This document shows, in pieces, positions 1 to 10,358 of a DNA stretch of 64,000 nucleotides (positions are counted from its first letter, which is position 1; each line of letters starts with the position of its first letter). The stretch comes from Wurfbainia villosa. Lineage: Eukaryota; Streptophyta; Magnoliopsida; Zingiberales; Zingiberaceae. The position numbers and the translations under genes are program-made. The stretch covers positions 27,113,913 to 27,177,912 of the forward strand of contig CM046007.1 in assembly GCA_025175895.1 (NCBI GenBank). Direction: 5' to 3'. Below the pieces are notes generated by a model. The model had not been told where the DNA came from. It saw nothing but the letters and a program-made list of their open reading frames with translations, and ran no database searches.

Positions 1-1544
1 ATCACGCTCTTTGGAACCCAAAATCTATTTGAGCTCATTGAATTAATTAGGTATTCCTTAGGGATAACCTCCCTAGATACCTTCCTAATGACCCTCCTAG
101 GCTTGTTAGCCTTGGTCATTGTGGTCTTACCTAGGTTGACTCTAGAGGTAACTCCCCTTGCAACCTTGGTCTTCCTAGACTTAGTTTGTGTTCCATAGTC
201 AAATGGAATACAATGATAAGTCACCTTAGACTTAGGTTTGTGACCCAAACCTTTCTTGCCCTTGGTTAACTTTTGTCTTTTGGGTCCTAGATGTTGACTT
301 TGAGATCTTGACCCTTGACTTTGACTATTAGACCCTTGAAATTGATTTTGTAGCTTATTTAGGGTCTTTTCTAGTTTTTCAAGCCTTGACCTTAAGGCTT
401 GGTTCTCTAATTCTAATTGCCCAAATGATTTTTGATTAGGTTTTTGGGCATTACCATTTACCTTAGACATATGTTTACCCTTATTGATACCTAAATGGTT
501 TTCGATTTTCTTAATTGCTTTCTTAGGAATGACATTTCTAGGGACATTAGTCCCAAATTTCTCCTTCTTTGAAATAGATCTAGAGTTATCATTCCTAGCA
601 TGCTTCGATTCATGAATATTATCAAAGTTATTTGAATTAATTCTAGCATGCTTTTGCTTAGAATTTAAGGAATGAGCATTATGAAAATATACCTTAGGGT
701 TTGCCTTAGTAGCTCCCCCAACTTGTAATACTCCTTGGATCTTCTTGCTCCCCCTAGGACATTGATTTTGGTAATGTCCCGGTTGCCGACATTTGAAGCA
801 AATGATATGCTCCTTGTCTTTAGATGATGGGGAACCGGCATCTTTTGACTTTTGTTGACTTTTAGGCGCCGGAGGAGTCTTCTTAACCTTCTTTGGGCAC
901 TTGCTCTTGTAGTGCCCATACTCCCTACACTCAAAACACAATATATGGATTTTATTTGAAATTGGAGTGTTTGAGTTACCTAGTTCGGTGGTGAGGGTCT
1001 CTTGAGCTTGTTCTTCCTCTCGACCGGATGAGGATGGTGCTTCTTGTTGCTCCGGTGTTGAGGATGCTCTGATCTCCTCAATCCTAGAAGTGGATACTTC
1101 TTCCACCTCCTCTTTCTCCGATCTGGAGGTTGACTCCTCACTTTCTTGTGAGGATGATGAATTAGCCTCTTCGGTCTCTTCCTCTTGGACCGGTTGTGAG
1201 CCTTCATGATATTTTGCCACTTGACTCCAAAGCTCTCTGGCATCCTTGTACTCACCTAGCTCACACATAATTTTATTAGGAATCAAATCAACCAAGAATT
1301 TAATTACCTTTGTATTCTTTTCGAACTCTTGGATTTGTTCCTCGGTCCACTTCTTCATCTTGAGAATTACTCCCTTGGGCCCTTTTGGATATTGAAATCC
1401 CTCCATCAAAATGCCCCACTCTTCAAAGTCCATCATCAAGAATTCTTCAATCCTCACCTTCCATTGATTGAATCCTTCTTTTCCATAGAAGGTATAAGGG
1501 ATAGGTGTGTTGATATCCCATCCAAGCTTGTCTTGGAATTCCAT
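1..1544 (-). pseudogene. gag of C1, two zinc knuckles, frameshifted and cut by window edge
   Basis: Gag capsid/nucleocapsid protein of a Sirevirus-like copia element. It would package element RNA in virus-like particles. Reading from the ATG at 1544, it shows an N-terminal segment with WDINTPIPY and later an ELW motif, a Glu/Ser-rich linker (about 1250-970), a CCHC knuckle CFECREYGHYKSKC near 925, a second knuckle CFKCRQPGHYQNQC near 795, a coiled-coil-like segment near 440-340, and a C-terminal Lys/Arg-rich tail. The frame is broken several times; no single frame covers it. The same protein is better kept at 30623-32352 and 53243-54961. The C-terminus nearly reaches position 1. Confidence 0.8.
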
Positions 1545-1597
1545 CTTCACCCTCTAGCGTCTTGCTCCCGGTTGTTAATCCGTTGAAGAGACACCAG

Positions 1598-1611
1598 GCT
1601 CTGATACCAAA
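1598..1611 (-). promoter_or_regulatory. Primer binding site of C1
   Basis: On the minus strand this reads TTTGGTATCAGAGCC. It is complementary to the 3' end of initiator Met tRNA and sits directly inside the LTR end, as expected for a copia 5' LTR. Confidence 0.85.
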
Positions 1612-2119
1612 TGTAGGATATTTGACGCCGCTAGAGGGGAGTGAATAGCATTTGACCGTTCGTAGATGGAATTTGTTCGCGTTTGTTTCTACAATTTTGT
1701 TAGCGCAGCGGAAATAGAAAAGTAACGATAACGAAATGCACAACATGCTAACACAAGGATATAACGTGGTTCGGAACCGCACGGTTCCTACTCCACGGAT
1801 CGAGCTCTACGAGCTCTAGTGATGCACATGCAACCACTAATAAACACTCCTTCTCGGAACAATCTGGAGGCAGAGAAACCTCGTACAATAATGATTACAA
1901 CAATAATCAAATAGATACAAACAAATACAATATGAAATACAAATGCAAGTAAAGAAAAAATACTTTACAAGAGCTTTGGATTGCTTGATCTTTGATTTCC
2001 TTGAAGTAGCTTTGAAGGACTGGAAAGCACCAACTTCCCCCTTCAATTTCGCTCAAGAAAATCGCTATCTTTTCCTCCATCACGAGCTACTTTTATAGCT
2101 TCAACCTGTGCTGGAAAAG

Positions 2120-2460
2120 GTCGATCAGTCGACTGCTCGGGACCATCAGTCGACTGATCACACTGTTGTTGTGAGACAACGGTGTAATCCACGTTGGAAA
2201 AATTCAACGGCTAGGACATCAGTCGACTGATCATGAGCATCAGTAGACTGATGAGCCATCACTTGACTGCTCGTCGCAGCGGTCGAGTGAGACTCCATTC
2301 TGTGGCCGAAAGTCTGAGCACCAGTCGACTGATCACACGATCAATCGACTGCTCGAGCCATCAGTCGACTGCCCACCTCTGGCAGTCGACTGCTAGACCA
2401 CTTCCCGCAGTCAAACCCTAGTTGACTCGGTCCAGTCGACTGCCACATGACACCAGTCGA
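2120..2460. repeat. Cluster of CAGTCGACTG palindromes in U3
   Basis: Repeated perfect palindromes of the core cagtcgactg, often extended to atcagtcgactgat, spaced by 10-60 bp just upstream (in LTR sense) of the TATA-like box. Similar clusters lie in E-, G- and C-type LTRs, for example 15160-15400, 48163-48470 and 63490-63660. A role as tandem factor-binding sites is inference. Confidence 0.7.
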
Positions 2461-2639
2461 CTGGCACACCTCAAACATGAGGCTTTAACCCAAGTATGGT
2501 GCCCCCATACTTGCTAGACCACCCTTAGCCTAGACCTAAGCCTTCTAGCTACCTTTATCAGCCTCACGCCTCTCGGATCCCTCCAAGTCATCCATGACTT
2601 GTTCATCCATCTCGTTAGCCTTCAGGTGCTTCCATCGGC

Positions 2640-2890
2640 TATGTCATGCTAACAGTGTCTACACCGCCAAGGCACATTGGACTTACGCCGCCAAGACTCC
2701 GCTTGGACTTTACACCGTCAAAATCAAACCCCTTGGACTTCTCATGCCAAGACTCAAGCTTGGACTTTCCCTTGCCAACCCATGTTGGACTTTTACATTG
2801 CCAAGTGTCCCACTTGGACTTTTCATGCCAAGTACTCAAGACTTGGACTTTACCAAATGCCAAGTGTTCAACTTGGACTTTACCTTGACA
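2640..2890. repeat. CCAAG/CTTGG inverted-repeat array in U3
   Basis: Runs of 'gccaag...cttggactt' units, each able to form a short hairpin, repeat at about 30-60 bp. Equivalent arrays occur at 5690-5900, 11967-12255, 28125-28535, 33290-33530, 38740-38960, 40255-40490, 48650-49030 and 56060-56440, always near the U3 end of C- or E-type LTRs. Confidence 0.75.
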
Positions 2891-2984
2891 ATTACATTGT
2901 CATATATTTTTGTCGAACATCAAAACATCATTCGAGTCAAACTCGAGTCCTGGTCACTCGTGACCTGGGCCGATTGCACCAACA

Positions 2985-4552
2985 CCCACTAGTCATATTG
3001 CTCTAATTTCTCAAATTGATCCCAAAACAATCAAAGATGCATTATTTGATCTGGATTGGATCTTAGCAATGCAAGATGAATTGGCTCAATTTGAAAGGAG
3101 TCAAGTATGGGAGTTAGTTCCTAGACCTAATGAAAACACCTTTATTACTACAAGATGGGTCTTTAGGAACAAACTAGATGACCAAGGAAATATCACTAGA
3201 AATAAAGCAAGATTAGTTGCAAGGGGTTTTAATCAAGTTGAAGGACTTGACTATGATTAAACATATGCCCCGGTTGCTAGATTAGAGTCTATTAGAATAC
3301 TATTTTGGTATGCCTCCTATATGGGTTTCAAACTCCATCAAATGGATGTCAAATCGGCATTCCTAAATGGGTTTATTAAGGAAGAGGTATATGTAGAACA
3401 ACCTCCCAGGTTTGTTAATATGGACTATCCAAACCATGTATACAAGCTTAGGAAAGCTTTGTATGGTTTGAAACAAGCTCCTCGGGCTTGGTATGAAAGA
3501 TTATCATCTTTCTTAATCTCTAAGGACTTTAAGAGGGGTAGTGTAGATCAAACTCTATTTATAAAGTCAACATCAACGGACATCTTTGTAGCCCAAGTAT
3601 ATGTTGATGACATTATTTTTGGGTCAACAAATGATGAACTTCTCCAAGACTTTATTAAAAATATGGAAAAAGAGTTTGAAATGAGTCTAGTTGGGGAATT
3701 AACTTTCTTCCTAGGATTGCAAGTCAAACAAACTAGTGAAGGTATTTATATTTATCAAACCAAATATGCTAAGGAAATGATTAAGAAATTTTGTTTAGAA
3801 AATGCTAAGGTAGTTTCAACTCCAATGGCAACCAATACTAAAATACTAAAATAGATAGTGATAATGAAGGAAAACAAATTGATCTTACACTTTATAGGAG
3901 CATGATTGGTAGTCTTTTGTACTTAACCGCTAGTAGACCCGACATATTATTTGCGGTTGGTATGTGTGCTAGATATCAATCATGTGCTAAAGAATCTCAT
4001 TTAGTTGTCGTTAAGAGAATTTTAAGATATGTTAAAGGCACACTAAATGTAGGATTATGGTACCCTAGGACTAGATCTTTTGATTTGATTGGGTACACCG
4101 ATTCCGATTATGTCGGTTGCAAATTGGATCGGAAGAGTACTAGTGGTGGATGCCAATTCCTTGGGTCCTCCCTAGTTAGTTGGAGTAGTAGGAAGCAATC
4201 TTGTGTTGCCTTATCCACCACCGAGGCCGAGTATGTGGCTATGGGTGGTTGTGTAGCTCAACTACTATGGATGAAACATACCTTAGAGGATTATGAGCTA
4301 TCTTACTCTAACATGAAAGTATTTTGTGATAATATGAGCACCATTAACTTGACCAAAAATCCGGTGCATCACTCTAGGACCAAGCACATTGAAGTGAAAC
4401 ATCACTTCATTAGAGATCATGTGGCTAAGGGGGGCATTGAGCTTAATTACATTGAATCCAAGTCCAACCTAGTCGACATATTCACCAAGGCTCTCCCCGA
4501 GGTAGAATTTTCATCACTTAGGAGAGAACTTGGAATGTGCTTGGTTGAGTAA
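2985..4552 (+). pseudogene. pol remnant: copia reverse transcriptase and RNase H
   Basis: RT (RVT_2) and RNase H of a Ty1/copia polyprotein, which copy element RNA to DNA. The frame is open from 2985 (PTSHIALISQ). Visible motifs are WVFRNK, LVARGF, QMDVKSAFLNG, YGLKQAPRAWY and catalytic YVDD (3600-3611). RNase H follows (GYTDSDYVGCKLDRKS, STTEAEY, tail DIFTKALPE) to 4552. Breaks: a TAA at 3258-3260 where E2 has Glu in YDETYAP, and a frameshift near 3840 caused by a duplicated 'aaatacta'. A two-codon insertion near 4010 relative to E2 keeps frame. Protease and integrase are absent here because C1 interrupts the gene. Confidence 0.9.
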
Positions 4553-5589
4553 AGGTATAGGTTTGCATGATCCTATAGAAATACTAGGATTTATACCTTT
4601 AGGCATCTCACAAAATACCTAAGAAACCATGATTTTTGTATTGATCCACTTAGACAACATGTGAGATGTTAGGAAGATGCACTTGGTTCATCATGCTTGT
4701 TATGATGCATTACTATGGACCAAAGTGTCATCTAGAGACATTAATCCTTCATTGGACCAATCATTGGGAAGGCTTATACACAATTGATGTGCATATATCT
4801 CCAAGAAAATGATTGGAAATGTCAAATAAAACATATTTTAAACTATGTTTATCATATTTTGAAAAACAATTTTCAAGTGAAACACAAAAGTGATACAAAG
4901 TTTGCAAAAACATTAGAACTTTTGTTAGTTTCCAAGTTTGTATAAATCTCGAAATCTGGAAAACATATATTTTTCAAAATATTTTTCCTTGATAAAGTAT
5001 GATCTAAGAAATGTGTACACAAAATTTCGTGATTTTTTGAGGTTTCTGGAATTTCTAACGCATTTCTGAATTTTGGCTGAAAAGGCTGAAAATTGGATTT
5101 CAGGCTTAGCATGATCAGTTATTGAACCATAAATAGCTCCATTTTCTGATATTTAGTGTATCTTTGATCTCCTAAAACTTTAGCATGATAATACTGAGTA
5201 TAAACCAACTCTTAGAATTGTTTAATGCGGTGTTTTAGGGGGAGTTTCATAAGATGTATCTTTTTCATTTCCAAATTTACATTGTTGGTGCAAAGTTAGG
5301 ATTTAAACCTTCAAATTGTTTGATAGACTTTTGCTCCACATGTATTTTACTCATCATGAACTATATCTTGGATTAAGGGGGAGCTAAATTTCAAATTCTA
5401 TACCTTAGTTCAAGATTACCATGCATTCAATTCTTTTATGAAATATATGATTTCTTCTCTTTTTGATGTATGTCAAAGGGGGAGAAGAAATGTTTAAGTT
5501 AGAATTGGATGTATGATTATGTGATATGATTATGTGTATCTTTAAAAGACCTAACCTAAATGATTGCCAAACATCAAAAAGGGGGAGAT
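4553..5589 (+). other. E1 3' noncoding region with conserved hairpin and PPT
   Basis: No convincing gene. It holds the inverted repeat CATCTCAC (4604-4611) ... GTGAGATG (4661-4668) shared with other elements here. It also holds several purine-rich 'gggggag' tracts (near 5236, 5377, 5478 and 5579). Its first about 550 bp and last about 370 bp match E2 (35366-35900 and 38340-38638), but the env-like region of E2 is absent. Confidence 0.75.
5577..5589 (+). promoter_or_regulatory. Polypurine tract of E1
   Basis: The purine run 'aaaaagggggagatt' lies immediately upstream of the LTR start (TG at 5590), the usual site of plus-strand priming. The identical context occurs before the E2 LTR at 38639. 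Confidence 0.8.
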
Positions 5590-6252
5590 TGTTGGTGCAA
5601 CAATGCCCCAAGCATTTATATGTTTTGATGTTTGGATAATCATCTAAGTTAGGCAACAAAGTGTAATCTAATGGTGAACATGATTAAGTGACAGGTAAAG
5701 GCAAATTCTAAGTATGATCTTGGCAAGAGAAGTCCAAGGTAAAGGTTTGGCGGCATAAGACCAAGCATGTTGTCTTGGCAGCATTAAGTCCAAACGGACC
5801 TTGGCAAAGGAAGTCCAAAGGCAAGTCTTGGCAGCGTAAGTCCAAGCATGTAGACTTGGCGGCGTAAAGTCCAAGCACGCCTTGGCAAAGGAAACCCAAG
5901 ACATGACAAAACCAAAGGAAGCTCTTGGAAGCAAAGCGCAAAGGATGAACAAGTCGCGAACTCGGAGGGATCCTGGAGGCGCAAGGCTTAAGGAAGAGCT
6001 AGAAGGTTGAGTCTAGGTCTAAGGGGTAAAATCAAGTATGAATTACTCATACTTGATGAGTATCAGTCAACTGATACGATGTATCGATCGGCCAGGTGCT
6101 CGGCTCGTGTCGAGGATGAAACCACGACCATCGGTCATTGCTTTGGTATGGCGATCGGTGATGTTGCGATCGATCGGCCCAGCGATGGCGGTCGGTGATC
6201 AAGTTAAATCTGAGCACGAATGGGTCACACTCATTGCGATCACTCGACTGAT

Positions 6253-7305
6253 TGTTGGATCGAGAAGCGTCGCTAGAGGGGGGGTGAATAGCGATCGTAA
6301 ATCTTTTCGACGTTTCGTTCGAGTAGACAATTAAACGAGTAAGAGCAATGGAAAATAAAGGAACACATTTATTTTTACTTGGTTCACAACCCAGCGGTTG
6401 CTACTCCAAGGCCCTATCGATCCTAGACTGCGTACGGAGGGCAAAGAACTATAACGTCTCCTCCTCGTTGGAGGTAGGAGACAACGATCACAAAAACCGA
6501 ATGTACGAGGATGAGGCAACAAGCCTACCTCACCTCGTTACGATTAAAATAAAGAATACAATAAAAATAATTACTTGCTACTACTGCCGACGAAGGAGAT
6601 TTGAACTTGTCGTCGCATCGACGTTATGACGACGTTGGAGCGTTGGCCTTGTAGGAGCACTTGATGAATAAACTTGATGATTCTTGGAGTTGGAATCCTC
6701 CCCTCCTTTTATAGATTTTGGCCTCTGAATTTGTCTCCCTTTTTTTAGAACAGATCACGAAGTTGTCCAAATTTTATCGCGAAGTGGCCGCGTCAAACAT
6801 TATCCGTTTTGACCTAGCGCGGTCGATCGTCGCCATCGATCGTGATGCCTCCCATCGATCGATGAGCATCACGATCGCTTGATGTCCGGTGATCATTGCC
6901 GGCACCGCCACTTCCTGCGAAGAGATTAGCTCAGAAAATGATAAATGCGACGGTTTCTGACCGTCCGATCTCGACCTAGACCTTCCACGGGAAGTCTTAA
7001 TCGGATCGCCGCCTACGGTCATCCCCGTAAAGAGGACACGACCTTACAATCTCTCACTCACAAGAGCTTACCTCGATAGTAGCTCTCGCTTCCGGCCTTC
7101 CACTCGATTCCTTCGGCTCCCTCCAAAGTCACTCGAGTGTTGCCCGACCACCGCGGCTTCCTCTGGGTGTCGCTAGCCTTCAGCTCCAATTTTAGCACTT
7201 TTCTGCACACTTGATTTAGCTCGTGAGATAACGATGTAAACTTAACTTTGTGTCTTTGCCATAATCAAAACACAGGTTCGATTATCTAGTGCCCCTGCAC
7301 CAACA
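6253..7305 (-). repeat. A1 3' LTR
   Basis: TG at 6253, CA at 7305. On the minus strand it starts TGTTGGTGCAGGGGCACTAG. A TATA-like 'tataaaaggag' (minus strand) lies near 6710-6720. The stretch 6821-6905 is rich in cgatcgatcgg-like sequence and differs strongly from the other A1 LTR, while the flanks are nearly the same. Confidence 0.9.
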
Positions 7306-8336
7306 ATCTCTCCCTTTTTGATCTATGGCAAAACAACACAAAGTTAAGGAAAATTAAAGCATAAAACAGGTATAGTAGAAGATGAATGTGAAGATGAATA
7401 TCATTTCCAAAAACTCCCCCTCAACCAAAACTCCCCCTTAACCCTAGGTGAGTTTTGAAAGAGATAATTTAATTTTCAAAATTAAATTTTATGTTACTCC
7501 CCCTTAACTTTTGCTCTTCTCCCCCTTTTGCCATAAATCAAAAAAATTTGGGGTTTTTGTATAAAATAGGGTTTTGAAAACAATATCGTATATGCATGCA
7601 TCTAGATAAATCAAATATGAGTCCAAGCATGCGTCTAGCAGTAGTTAGATAGATTGGTTCGGGGTGTGTCCCTCTGCACCAATAATCTAAAGATTTATAA
7701 TATAACCCTTAGGGTTAGTTTGCTCTCCCCCTTAGTCAAATATATGAAGTATAAGAGATGTAGGGGGCGCTAAACTTTGGCCTAAGAGTTGTTAAGTACA
7801 ATAGTTGAGAAAATAAGTAGTATTTTGAAGAGATTGTTTTAAGTATATTTCAATTATCCTTAACATCTCACCCATTCTATGTGTCTCATAATTTGTTCAC
7901 CTTATATGTTTTGTGAGATGATTTTAAATTGATTAAAGATAGTCAACCTTGGGTTAGATTCGGATTTAACCTTTAGATCGTTAAGTAACTTTTCGAGAAA
8001 CTGGCTTCCAGGTCGTGGCGAGGCACAGGGGCCTTCTTTGATCGGAACAACGACCACTTCCTTAGACAAAGCCAAATTCAAGAAAATATCACTTAAGTCA
8101 CTTAGGGTTACTTCCTGGTCTAACTAGTTTAGGATACGGCGAGGTAGCTTCAGCTAGTTCCACTCGGTCAAGTGCACCAAGCTAGATACGCCTTATCTAG
8201 CTCGAATACACGAGACTTTGTTTCCCAAATGTACTATCATCTCGCCGCGTCCTGATACTATGTTGTCAAGAGTTGACTAACCATTTACCCTATCTAGCCA
8301 TTCTAAAAAATTAAAGTAAAATATGCAATGGTTTTG
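7306..8336 (-). other. A1 3' noncoding region
   Basis: It lies between gag and the 3' LTR. It contains a PPT-like purine tract (minus strand, 7306-7320), further 'gggggag' tracts (near 7420, 7500, 7520 and 7730) and the conserved inverted repeat CATCTCAC (7864-7871) ... GTGAGATG (7913-7920). The part 7860-8330 matches A2 18150-18660. I see no gene. Confidence 0.7.
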
Positions 8337-9863
8337 CTAAGTAAGTGGGTATACTATTTTAGTGTTAGCTCCCCCTGGACCATTGAACCAATATGGTCTA
8401 TTCAAATAATGAACTTGATCCTGGGGAATCCAAACCTTATTAGTCCTTATATGTGAGTTCAATAAAACCTTTGGGACCCATGCTTGGACTCTTTGATGAC
8501 TACGATTTACGATAGACATATAAGACCTATTCGTAGTCTTTGACTTAAATCCAAGTCCGGCTTTGTTGTACATGTCTCTTTGGGTTCCAAGTAGTCGATT
8601 AAGGTTCTTAGATCCCAATGTGAACCTTTCCAACCTAGCCTCAACCTCTTGAACTCGGTCTTTCAAGAGAGAATTCTCCTCCTCAAGTTTTTCAATTTGG
8701 GTTGAGTTTCCCTCTTGAACTTGACTAGTTGAAGAGGTTAGAGTAGCCTCTTGCTTGAGGGTTTCAACCTCCTCAAGTAACGACTCAACCCTAGACTCAG
8801 ACTTAGTTAATTTCCTATTAAGCATTTTAATTGTATTGTAAAGCGTATGAATTAGTGAGCAGCTAACCTTAATTTTCTCTTTTGGTCCGGCTTTGAGTTG
8901 CTTCTCGAAGTAGTCCTCGAGTTCAGAGTCGGTGTTATAGTTGGACTCGGCTTCGGATTCTGACTCGGACTCCTCCAGTCTTGCCATGTAAGCTATGTCT
9001 TCTTTGTTGTCCCAAGTTGCATGGAAGGCTTTCCTTGCTCCCTTTTTCTTTTGGTTCTCGTACTTCAATTTCCTTCTTTCTTTTCGAACTATTCTCCGCA
9101 CAACGTTCACTATTGCTTCCACCTCTTCTGATTCGGACTCTGATTCGTCTTTGGGTTCGAGTTCATCTACTTGCCTAGTAGGTGGCTTGCTTCTTTGTCC
9201 TGCAAGTAGAGCAATACCTCTCTCATCCCGGACCACGTTAGTTTGCTCATGAAGTTCAAACTCGGAAAATAATTCATCTAACCTAAGCTTTGAAATGTCC
9301 TTAGAGACCTTGTAGACATCGACAATGGATGCCCACAAGGTAGTCCTAGGGAAAGCATTTAAGGCGTACCTTATAAAGTCCCGGTTCTCTACGGCTTGCC
9401 CGATCGAGTGAAGACCATTGACGATGTCTTGGATCCGCGCATGTAATTGGGTGGTGGTCTCGTGATCCTGCATCTTTAGATTGTACAGTTTATTTAAAAG
9501 TAAATCTCTTTTACATACCTTAGCATCGGGCGTCCCTTCGTGTAGATCAATCAATTTGTTCCAGAGGTCTTTGGCGCTAATGAATGGACCGATGCGGTTG
9601 AGCTCCTCCTTGGACAAGCCACATTGTAATATTTGAGTTGCTCTTGCATCGGCTTCGATTTGCCTCTTGGTTGTATTTTTCCACTTATTGAAATCCAAGG
9701 GCTCTCCTTGATCATTGGTGGGTAGAGCAAAGCCGGTTTGGATTATTATCCAAGTCTCGACTTGTGTTTTCAAGAAACACTCCATCCGATCTTTCCAATA
9801 ATGGAAATCATTTCCGTTAAAGAATGGAGGTCGGGTGGTGCTATACCCCTCAATGTGAGTCAT
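8337..9863 (-). CDS. Gag of A1, open frame lacking the CCHC zinc knuckle
   Basis: Structural Gag of an A-type Sirevirus-like element, 508 residues from the ATG at 9863. The frame is open 15 codons further upstream, but MTHIEGYSTTRPPFFNG matches the MAHLEG start of sister copies. It contains FHYWKDRMECFLKTQ, ILQCGLSKEELNRIGPFISAKDLW, KRDLLLNKLYNLKMQDHETTTQLH and FPRTTLWASIV, then acidic Ser/Glu stretches, a coiled-coil-like segment (about residues 365-425) and a WVPK/GPGGA C-terminus. The A2 Gag has a CCHC motif between its basic linker and 'NAT'. Here that stretch is missing without loss of frame, so RNA binding may be impaired or supplied by basic residues. There are no internal stops. Confidence 0.85.
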   Translation of the reverse strand: MTHIEGYSTTRPPFFNGNDFHYWKDRMECFLKTQVETWIIIQTGFALPTNDQGEPLDFNKWKNTTKRQIEADARATQILQCGLSKEELNRIGPFISAKDLWNKLIDLHEGTPDAKVCKRDLLLNKLYNLKMQDHETTTQLHARIQDIVNGLHSIGQAVENRDFIRYALNAFPRTTLWASIVDVYKVSKDISKLRLDELFSEFELHEQTNVVRDERGIALLAGQRSKPPTRQVDELEPKDESESESEEVEAIVNVVRRIVRKERRKLKYENQKKKGARKAFHATWDNKEDIAYMARLEESESESEAESNYNTDSELEDYFEKQLKAGPKEKIKVSCSLIHTLYNTIKMLNRKLTKSESRVESLLEEVETLKQEATLTSSTSQVQEGNSTQIEKLEEENSLLKDRVQEVEARLERFTLGSKNLNRLLGTQRDMYNKAGLGFKSKTTNRSYMSIVNRSHQRVQAWVPKVLLNSHIRTNKVWIPQDQVHYLNRPYWFNGPGGANTKIVYPLT

Positions 9864-10345
9864 TAAGTCTCTTGTAAAAACACGAATAAAAACCAAAGAG
9901 AATTCCAAGACTTGGTCTTGGATTAGTAGTGCGGGAAATAATAGGAAATAAACAGAAATAAATAAGAAGAATAAGAAACTAACAAAAACTAGAAACTTAC
10001 GACCTTCGGTGTCCCCGAAAGGCTACTAAACGTTGGATTTTGGGGCTGGAAACAGCTTGTTACGAGGGTAGACCCTGGTAAGAAATGTAGATCTCTCAGA
10101 GGGCTTCGATTTGGTAGGTAGATCGTTATGTGAGTCCACTTGTACAAAACGTTATGGCCGTTTTACTGTCGGCTACTCCAAGGGAGAATACTTGCAAGTA
10201 CACAACCAAAAGAAATGTACCAAGACTTCGTCTTGGATTAGTAGTGCATGAGGAATAAAAACCTAAGAAAGATACGAATCAAAAAATACGAAAAGAAAAC
10301 CAAAACGTGCTAGATTGGTGGTTTCACCAAATCTTAGCGCCCCCG
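9864..10345 (-). other. A1 5' leader with duplicated hairpin
   Basis: Untranslated leader between PBS and gag. A hairpin-forming block of the type ccaagact...gtcttggattagtag occurs twice, near 9908-9935 and 10219-10245, about 310 bp apart. The same spacing is seen in A2 (20357 and 20677). Elements H and F have a single copy and a shorter leader. A packaging or dimerisation role is only a guess. Confidence 0.6.
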
Positions 10346-10358
10346 CTCTGATACTAAT
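10345..10358 (-). promoter_or_regulatory. Primer binding site of A1, one mismatch
   Basis: The minus strand reads TAATTAGTATCAGAGC, a TTGGTATCAGAGC-type PBS with one G-to-A change, directly inside the LTR edge. Confidence 0.75.

Larger units (their letters stand above)
1..2984 (-). mobile_element. C1: gag-only C-type copia element (5' part), nested in E1
   Basis: Minus-strand LTR retrotransposon running off the left edge. Read right to left it shows an LTR (2984-1612), a Met-tRNA PBS and a decayed two-zinc-knuckle gag. It matches the C2 and X copies in the same window in PBS, gag and LTR type. Its outer LTR end (caccaaca) abuts plus-strand pol sequence at 2985 in the middle of a codon frame. 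The simplest reading is that C1 inserted into the pol gene of E1. The other end and the matching TSD lie outside the window. Confidence 0.8.
1612..2984 (-). repeat. C-type LTR (5' LTR of C1)
   Basis: Bounded by TG at 1612 and CA at 2984. It aligns with the LTRs at 27088-28766, 47632-49128 and 55029-56535. From U5 to U3 on the plus strand it holds the block 'ctagaggggagtgaatagc', a conserved 'aacgtggttcggaaccg' block, a TATA-like 'cttttatag' near 2090 (read on the minus strand), a cluster of CAGTCGACTG palindromes (about 2120-2460) and an array of CCAAG/CTTGG inverted repeats (about 2640-2890). The open frames in this array are by-products of the repeat period. Confidence 0.85.

Noticed and set aside
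2594..3006. Overlapping Trp/Leu/Pro-rich open frames on both strands (also at 11765-12396, 28038-28745, 48587-49174 and 55994-56514)
   Set aside because: They lie in the CCAAG/CTTGG repeat array of C-type LTRs. Openness comes from the repeat period; there is no conserved protein and they cross LTR boundaries.
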